Source: Actinomycetes bacterium (lineage in GTDB: Bacteria > Actinomycetota > Acidimicrobiia > Acidimicrobiales > Palsa-688). Taken from it: a stretch of 5,750 nt of DNA. Location of the stretch: positions 1 through 5,750 of the forward strand of contig JAKAWM010000203.1 of NCBI GenBank assembly GCA_021827285.1, given 5' to 3'. Within the stretch, counting starts at the first letter, position 1. Each line of letters begins with the position of its first letter. Position numbers and translations under genes: made by a program. Positions 1-4,736 of this stretch are shown piece by piece. The notes under the pieces are model-generated. The model was not told where the DNA came from and ran no database searches. It worked only from the letters and a program-made list of their open reading frames with translations.

Positions 1-4
1 CACC

Positions 5-24
5 GCCGTCGGGTAACCGACGGC
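5..24. terminator. GC-rich hairpin with GUAA tetraloop, possible terminator
   Basis: An uninterrupted 8-bp inverted repeat (GCCGTCGG / CCGACGGC) encloses a four-base GTAA loop, which as RNA would be a GNRA-type tetraloop. No T-run follows on either strand, so it is not a classical intrinsic terminator, although actinobacteria often use hairpins without a U-tract. It could end a gene lying left of the window, or act on transcripts of the minus-strand anti-sigma gene that stops at 259. The structure is seen directly; the terminator role is inferred. Confidence 0.35.
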
Positions 25-258
25 TGCTTGAGACGTGCAACTAGAGCACACTCACAAGCAACGGCTGACACCGCTCGACGGGCTGGTGATGACCATCCGC
101 CGTGGAGGTACCGATCCCGCGCTGCTCGACATGCTTAACCGTCGTGGCCTGTCTGTCAGTGTGGGCGTCTCGGCCCTCTCGTCGACCGGTAGTCCGTGGT
201 GAATGCCGAGGACGTGCAGGTACCGAGCACGCGGTCGCAGGCGGGCAGGAGCGTCTCG
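25..258. other. Gene-free stretch
   Basis: No reading frame here has a recognisable family signature or a convincing start with a ribosome binding site. One plus-strand frame stays open from a GTG at 35 to a TGA at 200-202 (55 codons, with an internal ATG at 89), but its third-position GC is only moderate and I recognise nothing in it. The stretch is downstream of the minus-strand gene and may be plain intergenic sequence or the remnant of a decayed gene. Confidence 0.4.
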
Positions 259-657
259 TCAGCGAGGCGAGCGAGGCGGGGCACGGTCAAGGAGATGTGG
301 TGTCACGGGTACGCGAAACCAGACGCACTTCTGCCTGCTTTCCATCTCTTCTACTCCCCAGCACGCTGACATTTGCTGCACTATGCGCAGGCCCCACCCT
401 CCTACGTCGCCAGGGCGGGCCGGGAGCACAAGCGGGGATTTCGGGCTGCCGTCAATTACGCCGATATGTAGGCTGTCGTCACCCATGATGACCTCCACCT
501 TGATCCGCGGGCCGGACGTGTGCAAGATCGCGTTGTTCACCAGTTCGCTGGTGAGCAGGACCGCCGCGTCCATATCGATAGCATCGGCGATTGGCGCCAG
601 CACCTCGCTCAAGAAGCGACGGCACGCCGCGGCGCTCGCGGGTGCCCGTGGGAACAT
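259..657 (-). CDS. ATP-binding anti-sigma factor / RsbW-like serine kinase (HATPase_c_2 family)
   Basis: This small cytoplasmic GHKL-fold protein of 132 residues probably binds a sigma factor or phosphorylates a STAS antagonist. With the start at 657, the N box is ELVNNA (E38, N42), the G1 region is VIDGSPKSP (D69) and the G2 box is GWGLRIV (G87, G89). This order and the absence of other domains are typical of the RsbW/SpoIIAB-like single-domain family. The open frame extends to an ATG at 787-789, but I chose the ATG at 655-657. The family's usual N-terminus (an FP..P.S...CRRF-type segment) begins there, third-position GC drops from roughly 80% to roughly 60% upstream, and a candidate promoter sits just before it. 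No clear Shine-Dalgarno is visible, so the start is uncertain. It is divergent from the RsbT/phosphatase pair, which suggests the same signalling circuit. It could instead be one of the many orphan actinobacterial HATPase proteins with no known sigma partner. Confidence 0.85.
   Translation of the reverse strand: MFPRAPASAAACRRFLSEVLAPIADAIDMDAAVLLTSELVNNAILHTSGPRIKVEVIMGDDSLHIGVIDGSPKSPLVLPARPGDVGGWGLRIVQQMSACWGVEEMESRQKCVWFRVPVTPHLLDRAPPRSPR
261..278. repeat. Perfect 9-bp tandem duplication at the 3' end of the anti-sigma gene
   Basis: On the plus strand AGCGAGGCG occurs twice head to tail. In the minus-strand gene this encodes the last residues (P-R-S-P-R) and part of the stop. Positions 252-258 and 263-269 also pair as a 7-bp stem (one G-T pair) whose TCAG loop contains the stop codon. 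It may be a recent slip duplication that altered the C-terminus. Confidence 0.6.
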
Positions 658-693
658 CTGAGAAGCGCGTGAAAAGGCATCCGCCACATCTTT

Positions 694-707
694 ATTGGGT
701 ACCCAAT
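694..707. repeat. Perfect 14-bp palindrome ATTGGGTACCCAAT
   Basis: Each strand reads ATTGGGTACCCAAT, with no mismatch and no spacer. It lies 37 bases upstream of the preferred start of the minus-strand anti-sigma gene, in a notably AT-richer patch. It could be an operator for a dimeric regulator, and its centre also gives a GGGTAC hexamer on both strands, which matches the -10 element of sigma-B/sigma-F type promoters. Confidence 0.6.
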
Positions 708-724
708 CAGGCACCTCCTCAATC
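699..724 (-). promoter_or_regulatory. Candidate sigma-B/sigma-F type promoter for the anti-sigma gene
   Basis: Reading the minus strand, GATT (724-721) is followed after 16 bases by GGGTAC (704-699). This fits the GNNT-N14-16-GGGTAY form described for Streptomyces sigma-B-class promoters. The expected transcription start near 692 would give a leader of about 35 bases to the ATG at 657. Autoregulation of rsbW by its own sigma factor is known in Bacillus. The short consensus can arise by chance, so this remains a candidate. Confidence 0.4.
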
Positions 725-821
725 TTGCCGATGCACCGACTGCCCCGTCCGGCTATGCCAAGGAGCCCGCAGCTTATCCGTCGGCACATCTACCCGATGT
801 CCCGTCCTACGGGCCCGTCGG

Positions 822-851
822 ACGTCTTGGCCGGCAGGCCACGTCTTGGCC
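822..851. repeat. 11-bp direct repeat ACGTCTTGGCC, two copies 19 bp apart
   Basis: Identical copies occupy 822-832 and 841-851, separated by eight bases that themselves continue a GGCC-GGCA-GGCC symmetry. A start-to-start distance of 19 bases is close to two helical turns, so two protein subunits could bind the same face. The copies lie about 100 bases upstream of the rsbT promoter and could be an activator or repressor site. The function is inferred only. Confidence 0.45.
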
Positions 852-947
852 CCGAACCCGTCGCCGAGGCGCTCCGCCAGGTTCCGCTCGCGACGTACAG
901 GGCTCGTCTGACCACGTTGAGTGCGAATCATCGGCGCAAGGTGGGGC

Positions 948-977
948 TAGACAGTTCCCGCCATCCGTTGCTAATAT
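948..977 (+). promoter_or_regulatory. Housekeeping sigma-70-type promoter for the rsbT-phosphatase operon
   Basis: TAGACA (948-953) matches the -35 consensus TTGACA at five of six bases. It is followed after 18 bases by TAATAT (972-977), which fits the -10 position and is the most AT-rich stretch in the region. TATACT at 975-980 is an alternative -10 but leaves a spacer of 21. A start near 984 would give a leader of about 30 bases containing the ribosome binding site at 1002-1007. Confidence 0.55.
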
Positions 978-1001
978 ACTTGATCTTGCAGCAAATGAGC
1001 G

Positions 1002-1007
1002 AAAGGG
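1002..1007 (+). promoter_or_regulatory. Ribosome binding site AAAGGG of the rsbT-like gene
   Basis: AAAGGG, followed by TGGG, ends six bases before the ATG at 1014. It is the clearest ribosome binding site before a major gene in this window, and it fixes that start. Confidence 0.6.
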
Positions 1008-1013
1008 TGGGTC

Positions 1014-1436
1014 ATGGCGCCAGTGCCGGGCACGGCAGCGCATGACGAGGTCAGGGTGCACGTAGCGGGCTACGAGGGCGTCCTTTCGGCGAGGAAAACA
1101 GCGAGAGAGATGGCCGTGAAGCTCGGCTTCACGCTCGCGGACACGACCAGGGTGACTACTGCGGTGTCGGAGGTGGCCCGCAACATCGCCCGCTTTGCGT
1201 GGTCCGGCGTGGTCGTGTTGAAGGCGGAGCACTCTCACGGGACGCCGGCGCTCACGGTGGAGGCCATAGATTCGGGCCCGGGGATCCCGGACCTGAACCT
1301 TGCGGTGGAAGACGGGCACGGGACGGTTGATGGCCTAGGCCTGGGCCTGTCGAGCGCTCGTCAACTAATGGACGAGTTCAGCGTTGTGTCCCGTGCGGGG
1401 GAGGGGACCACAATCAAGATGCGTAAGAGCGCCTGA
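1014..1436 (+). CDS. rsbT: RsbT-like switch kinase (anti-sigma regulatory serine/threonine kinase)
   Basis: This 140-residue cytoplasmic protein has the HATPase fold of the RsbT family. In the known stressosome pathway RsbT phosphorylates STAS proteins (RsbS, RsbR) and, once released, binds and activates the RsbU phosphatase. Visible motifs are the N box SEVARNIARFA (E53, N57), the G1 box DSGPGIPD (D86, G88, G90), the glycine-rich G2 box GLGLGLSSARQLMDEF (about 107-122) and a C-terminal GEGTTI. The G1 box is the full DxGxG form, unlike the divergent form in the minus-strand paralogue, so ATP binding is expected. Length is normal for RsbT. The ATG at 1014 has AAAGGG six bases upstream and a good promoter before that. 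The phosphatase gene follows after 19 bases, so the two are almost certainly co-transcribed. The family assignment is firm, but the actual partner STAS protein is not in the window. Confidence 0.93.
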   Translation: MAPVPGTAAHDEVRVHVAGYEGVLSARKTAREMAVKLGFTLADTTRVTTAVSEVARNIARFAWSGVVVLKAEHSHGTPALTVEAIDSGPGIPDLNLAVEDGHGTVDGLGLGLSSARQLMDEFSVVSRAGEGTTIKMRKSA

Positions 1437-1455
1437 GGCGCCTCAACGGGGCGAA

Positions 1456-2970
1456 GTGCCAAGGGTGGCCGCCTTCGAAGCGGGCTATGCCAGCGCCCTG
1501 GAGAGCCACCTTCGAGGCCCGGGGGAGGCAGGCTTGGACGTGGCCCAGGACCTGGGCCGCCGAGCCGTGCGAGAGGGTTTTGGGGTGCTTGAGGTCGTGG
1601 TCACGCACGAAAGAGTGCTCGCGGCTGCGGGCTTCCCGCGCGAGGCTGTAGGAGAGACGCCAGGCGAAGCGGCCCACCCCGCGCTGGACTTCTTGCTCCA
1701 GGTCTTGGTGGCGTTCGATGCCCCGAGGTCGAACTTCGAGGAGGTACGCGAACAGCTTGGTTTCCGGCACCGGCAGGTGGAGCAGTTGCGTGCGCTCACG
1801 GAAGCTTCGTTCAAGATGCTTTCCACTTTCGACCCTGACGACCGGCTCTTGCTCCTCGAGGAGGCTGCGGCCGTATCGCTTTCGGGCGCCTCCGTGGCGA
1901 CCGCTCCCGGTGACCAAGCAGAACAGGAGCTCTTCGCCAAGCTGCCAGCAGGCGCTCGGGAGGCCTTCGGGGGTTTCAAGGCGGGGGAGAACTTCGCCCG
2001 GGCGTCGTGGGTGATAGACGGAAATCTCATGCACCTGCTGGTGGCGCGCGCCCCGACGCCGATTGGGGCCGGCCCCGTGATAGCCGCATGGAAGCAAGGC
2101 GACGACTTCTCCGACCTGGACAGGGCCTTGTTCGGCCAGCTAAGCCAGCTTGGGTCAGTGGCGGTCACCAACGCCCGGCTCTTTGAGCGCGAGCGCGACA
2201 TTGCGGTCGTCCTCCAGCGGTCACTCTTGCCTATAGCGCCCCAGAGCACCCATGGCCTCGAGTTGGCCACTTGTTACATCCCCGCCCACCCCGGGGCGAG
2301 CGTCGGGGGCGACTGGTTCGACGCCTTCGAGCTGCCGGGTGAGCGTCTCGGGTTGGTCATCGGGGACGTCATGGGCCACGACATCCTCTCTGCCGCCATC
2401 ATGGGCCAGTTCCGCATGGCGGTGCGCGCCTACGCCCTTGAGGGTCACTCGCCGGCGGGGGTACTAGACCGAGTGGAGAACCTGTGCTCGGTCCTGGTCG
2501 GTGACAGCTACGCGACCTTGCTCCACGCGACAGTCGGGGCAGGCGGTGAGCTCCGTTTTGCCAACGCCGGTCATCCCGCACCGGTGGTGATCAGCCCGGC
2601 CGTCCGAGCTAATTTTCTCGAGGGTGGGCTCTCTGTGCCGGTCTGCATAGGGGTGCCGGCACCCACGCGCCCCGAGCACTGCGCCGTCTTCCCCAGCGGG
2701 ACAACCCTGTTCTTCTACACTGACGGGCTAATCGAGAGACGCGGGTCCTCGTTGGACACCCGCCTGGCAGCGCTCCTCGACGCCTTGGGCGAGGCACCGG
2801 GGCCCATGGTCGGGCACCTGCAGGCTTGGTGCAACGAGGTGGTGGCGCGCCTCACTGGTGAGGGACCGGACGACGACGTGTGTGTCTTGGCCGTGAGGCT
2901 GGCTGGCCCCAAATATGTCCGGGGTAAGCCCGCGAACCCTGAAGTCTCCGGTGCGACCGCTTGCCGTTAG
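1456..2970 (+). CDS. RsbU-type PP2C/SpoIIE serine phosphatase with N-terminal RsbT-binding-like and GAF-like regions
   Basis: The predicted 504-residue soluble phosphatase should dephosphorylate a STAS anti-sigma antagonist. Residues about 5-105 resemble the helical RsbU N-terminal domain that binds RsbT (helix with an ALESHL core, then LGRRAVREGFGVLEVV). Residues about 110-250 look like a degenerate GAF-type sensor segment. The C-terminal SpoIIE/PPM domain starts at LQRSLLP (253-259). Its metal-binding aspartates are present: VGGDWFD (D286), GDVMGHD (D304), YTDG (D423) and the DDD triplet (472-474), with FANAGHPAP between, so it should be active. I chose the GTG at 1456, preceded by a GGGGCGAA stretch. 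The frame is open further upstream to a TTG at 1384, but that would overlap rsbT and adds an arginine-rich stretch outside the domain. A GTG at 1465 is also possible. It sits 19 bases after the RsbT gene, which matches the RsbT-to-RsbU activation pairing. Confidence 0.93.
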   Translation: MPRVAAFEAGYASALESHLRGPGEAGLDVAQDLGRRAVREGFGVLEVVVTHERVLAAAGFPREAVGETPGEAAHPALDFLLQVLVAFDAPRSNFEEVREQLGFRHRQVEQLRALTEASFKMLSTFDPDDRLLLLEEAAAVSLSGASVATAPGDQAEQELFAKLPAGAREAFGGFKAGENFARASWVIDGNLMHLLVARAPTPIGAGPVIAAWKQGDDFSDLDRALFGQLSQLGSVAVTNARLFERERDIAVVLQRSLLPIAPQSTHGLELATCYIPAHPGASVGGDWFDAFELPGERLGLVIGDVMGHDILSAAIMGQFRMAVRAYALEGHSPAGVLDRVENLCSVLVGDSYATLLHATVGAGGELRFANAGHPAPVVISPAVRANFLEGGLSVPVCIGVPAPTRPEHCAVFPSGTTLFFYTDGLIERRGSSLDTRLAALLDALGEAPGPMVGHLQAWCNEVVARLTGEGPDDDVCVLAVRLAGPKYVRGKPANPEVSGATACR

Positions 2971-3028
2971 GCAAGCCCCCCCACTTGTCCGCCGAAACGG
3001 CATGCGTCAGCACCCATGACCTACCACC

Positions 3029-3047
3029 CGCGGTTTGGGCAACCGCG
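3029..3047 (+). terminator. Hairpin downstream of the phosphatase gene, probable terminator
   Basis: A perfect 7-bp inverted repeat (CGCGGTT / AACCGCG) with a five-base TGGGC loop lies 58 bases after the phosphatase stop. No T-run follows, so termination efficiency is uncertain, but position and stability fit an actinobacterial operon end. The left arm also contains GGTTT with GGGCAG 15 bases further on, a weak sigma-F-like pattern that I do not rely on. Confidence 0.45.
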
Positions 3048-3080
3048 CTCTGGGCAGTAGACGAATGATTTTGGTCCCAA

Positions 3081-3104
3081 CGCTAGGGAGATAGCGCTAG
3101 GGAG
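3081..3104. repeat. 10-bp direct repeat CGCTAGGGAG, two copies with 14-bp period
   Basis: Identical copies lie at 3081-3090 and 3095-3104, separated by ATAG, so the junction also forms the palindrome TAGCGCTA (3092-3099). A degenerate third element, CTTAGGG, follows at 3109-3115. The repeats stand between the phosphatase terminator and the sugar kinase gene and may be an operator. The second copy ends in GGGAGG, which would also serve as a ribosome binding site for the small ORF at 3117. Confidence 0.5.
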
Positions 3105-3116
3105 GTACCTTAGGGC

Positions 3117-3176
3117 ATGGCTTCTACGCCACTGGTTGGTGGCGGTGATTTCATCGATGAGAACCCGTCACGCTGA
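3117..3176 (+). CDS. Possible 19-residue leader ORF upstream of the ROK kinase
   Basis: An ATG at 3117 opens a 19-codon frame encoding MASTPLVGGGDFIDENPSR and ending in TGA at 3174-3176. GGGAGGT (3100-3106) lies 10 bases upstream, which is a better ribosome binding site than the kinase gene itself has. The peptide has no regulatory codon run, no membrane segment and no family that I recognise. It could be a translated leader peptide, the start of a decayed gene, or chance. The kinase start is about 75 bases further on. Confidence 0.25.
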   Translation: MASTPLVGGGDFIDENPSR

Positions 3177-3251
3177 CAAGTCGGCCTCGAGAGACCTAAA
3201 GCGGTGCTGATAGGCCTTTTCGGTCACGGGCGATGAGGACCTGTCGCCGGA

Positions 3252-4241
3252 GTGGGGCAAGCTCGTACTATTGGAGCCTTGGATACAGGCCCGGCTATAG
3301 GAGTGGACATCGGCGGCACCAAAGTGCTGGCTGTACGGTTGAGCCCAGCCGGCGAAGTAGAGGCTTGGGCCAAGCTGCGCACGCCGGTCCGCGCCGGTGA
3401 CGTCATCGAAACGGTGCTCGTCGGCGTAGCCCAAGTGACAGAGGGGGCGAGCGAAAGGTCTAGCACGCTGCCACTAGGTGTCGGTTTCCCGGGCATGCTC
3501 GACCGCAACGGCACCGCTCATTTCTGCCCGCACCTGCACAGCGTGGACGGGATGGACCTGCGCCAACTCCTGGCTGAACACCGTGACCCTGGCGCGAGCA
3601 CCGTGGTTCTCAACGACGCTACGGCTGCCTGCTGGGCGGAACATTCAGTCGGAGCCGCGCAGGGCTTTGACGATGTGCTGATGGTGACCCTCGGGACGGG
3701 GATCGGGGGCGGCATGGTGGTCGATGGTCGCCTGCTCGAGGGCGCGCACGGCTTTGCCGGCGAGATCGGCCACATGGTCATCGACCCCCACGGGCCACCC
3801 TGCCCGTGCGGGAAGCGCGGCTGCTGGGAGCGGTTCGCGTCCGGGGACGGACTTGGTCGCCTGGCGCGCGAGGTGGCCTTGGCCGGGAGGCTGGACTGTG
3901 CCGTGAAGGCGGCCGGGGGCGACGCTGAAGCCGTACGCGGTGAGCACGTGACCGAAGCCGCCCTCGACGGTCGTCCTGAGGCCTTGGCGGTTATGAAGGA
4001 GTTTGCCTGGTGGCTGGCCCTTGGGCTGGCCAACTTGTCCAACGTCCTCGACCCCTCGATCATAGTCCTGGGCGGGGGGCTCATCGAGGCCGAGCAGGCA
4101 GTGATGGAGCCGCTACGCGACGCCTTCGCCGACCTCGTCGAAGCCCCCGAGGCGCGCAGGATACGGGTTGTCCCGGCCCAGTTGGGAGAGAAAGCGGGAG
4201 CAGTGGGAGCCGCCCTGTTGGCCGCCCAGCGGGCGGGCTGA
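3252..4241 (+). CDS. ROK family sugar kinase, probable glucokinase
   Basis: This protein probably phosphorylates glucose or a related hexose with ATP at the start of glycolysis in the cytoplasm. The 329 residues carry the ROK signature in order: phosphate-binding DIGGTK (19-24), GVGFPGML (about 76-83), catalytic LNDATAA (D122), LGTGIGGG (from L147), and the zinc-binding set GEIGH (H174) with CPCGKRGCWE (C184, C186, C191). A C-terminal LGGGLIE segment also fits the fold. There is no N-terminal helix-turn-helix, so it is a kinase rather than a ROK repressor. The GTG at 3252 is the first possible start after an in-frame TGA at 3234-3236. No strong ribosome binding site precedes it, and a TTG at 3279 or GTG at 3303 are alternatives just before the first motif. 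Glucose is the commonest substrate in actinobacterial members, but mannose, fructose, N-acetylglucosamine or N-acetylmannosamine cannot be excluded. It appears to be monocistronic. Confidence 0.92.
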   Translation: MGQARTIGALDTGPAIGVDIGGTKVLAVRLSPAGEVEAWAKLRTPVRAGDVIETVLVGVAQVTEGASERSSTLPLGVGFPGMLDRNGTAHFCPHLHSVDGMDLRQLLAEHRDPGASTVVLNDATAACWAEHSVGAAQGFDDVLMVTLGTGIGGGMVVDGRLLEGAHGFAGEIGHMVIDPHGPPCPCGKRGCWERFASGDGLGRLAREVALAGRLDCAVKAAGGDAEAVRGEHVTEAALDGRPEALAVMKEFAWWLALGLANLSNVLDPSIIVLGGGLIEAEQAVMEPLRDAFADLVEAPEARRIRVVPAQLGEKAGAVGAALLAAQRAG

Positions 4242-4244
4242 GAG

Positions 4245-4257
4245 TGCCGGACCGGCA
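4245..4257 (+). terminator. Short hairpin right after the ROK kinase stop, weak terminator candidate
   Basis: TGCCG and CGGCA pair around a three-base GAC loop, four bases after the stop codon. An alternative, mutually exclusive stem is CAAGT / ACTTG at 4256-4273. Further on, TCGGT / ACCGA (4278-4294) is followed by AAATTT. One of these may end the kinase transcript before it runs into the convergent tRNA, but none is a textbook terminator. Confidence 0.25.
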
Positions 4258-4383
4258 AGTTGTCAATCACTTGCGGGTCGGTAATAACCACCGAAATTTC
4301 CTGTACCCTACGGGTATTCTACCGGGGCACTAGGACTTTCTAACAAGGTCTTGACCAGCTCCTTTGCAGCCAAGTCGGTGGTG

Positions 4384-4465
4384 TGGGCGCGGAGGGGATC
4401 GAACCCTCATGCTCTTAGGCGGCAGGGTTTAAGCCCGCTGTGTCTACCGATTTCACCACGCGCCC
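4384..4465 (-). tRNA. tRNA-Leu (anticodon UAA)
   Basis: The minus strand folds into a complete class II tRNA of 82 nt. The acceptor stem is GGGCGCG / CGCGCCC with discriminator A, the D stem GTG / CAC, the anticodon stem GCGGG / CCTGC with loop CTTAAAC, the variable arm 13 nt, and the T arm GAGGG / CCCTC with loop TTCGATC. Anticodon UAA reads the codon UUA, and the long variable arm with this D-arm pattern identifies leucine. The 3' CCA is not encoded (CAC follows the discriminator), so it must be added by the CCA-adding enzyme. It converges on the ROK kinase and is divergent from the membrane protein gene. It is the counterpart of the Streptomyces bldA tRNA. I found no in-frame TTA codon in the five main genes here. 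Confidence 0.96.
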
Positions 4466-4628
4466 GAGTTTGAGGTCGCGAGTACGGCCTCCAGGAACCT
4501 TCGGCTAGTTGCTGCCCCGACAACGCCTACTGGCCCCAGCGCGAGTCTCCGTCGCAAACGGGCGAAGGTTGCCTGTCGTGGCACCGGTCGTCAGTTTAGG
4601 GGCCAGCCGAGGCCGTCCCGGTAGCTGA

Positions 4629-4645
4629 GTCCCAGTTGTTGGGAC
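4629..4645 (+). other. Hairpin in the leader of the membrane protein gene
   Basis: GTCCCA and TGGGAC form a perfect 6-bp stem with a five-base GTTGT loop, about 90 bases before the GTG start at 4737. I do not recognise a riboswitch class in this stretch, and no clear -10 element is visible between the tRNA and the gene. It may be a regulator site, a leader structure or chance. Confidence 0.25.
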
Positions 4646-4736
4646 AGCCGTTGTCGGGTGGGTGCGGCAAGGCCCCGTGGGCACGGAAGAGCTGGCAAAG
4701 GTGGTGGGGGACAGGCAGAGCTGGTAGCGTGTCGCG

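Larger units (their letters stand above)
658..1013. other. Divergent regulatory region between anti-sigma gene and rsbT-like gene
   Basis: This 356-base stretch separates two divergently transcribed signalling genes. It contains a perfect palindrome with a sigma-B-like signature (694-724), two adjacent 5-bp hairpins (786-800 and 801-813), an 11-bp direct repeat (822-851) and a housekeeping-type promoter near 948-977. No reading frame within it resembles a known protein. If the anti-sigma protein really starts at 789, the left part would be coding, but the base composition argues against that. Confidence 0.6.

Noticed and set aside
35..202. Plus-strand open frame of 55 codons beginning GTG, with an internal ATG at 89
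   Set aside because: No ribosome binding site, moderate third-position GC and no recognisable family; kept only as a remark on the gene-free stretch.
807..1319. Long minus-strand open frame across the rsbT promoter and gene
   Set aside because: It is antisense to a clear RsbT gene and its product is arginine-rich low-complexity sequence typical of GC-rich shadow frames.
1414..2270. Two long minus-strand frames opposite the phosphatase gene
   Set aside because: Both are antisense shadows of a well-supported coding region, with no domain motifs and biased Arg/Ser/Pro composition.
3032..3057. GGTTT-N15-GGGCAG, resembling a sigma-F type promoter
   Set aside because: The -10 matches only four of six bases and the -35 lies inside a hairpin better explained as a terminator.
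3518..4291. 257-codon minus-strand frame opposite the ROK kinase
   Set aside because: The plus strand carries every ROK motif in order; the opposite frame is Ser/Arg/Pro-rich with no family signature.
4303..4317. GGGTAC (minus) and GGGTAT (plus) hexamers between the kinase and tRNA genes
   Set aside because: No -35-like element lies at the required spacing on either strand, and the site is between convergent genes; the two form a short TACCC/GGGTA stem instead.
4384..4465. tRNA as an integration site for a mobile element
   Set aside because: No integrase, no repeated tRNA 3' end elsewhere in the window and ordinary composition on both sides.
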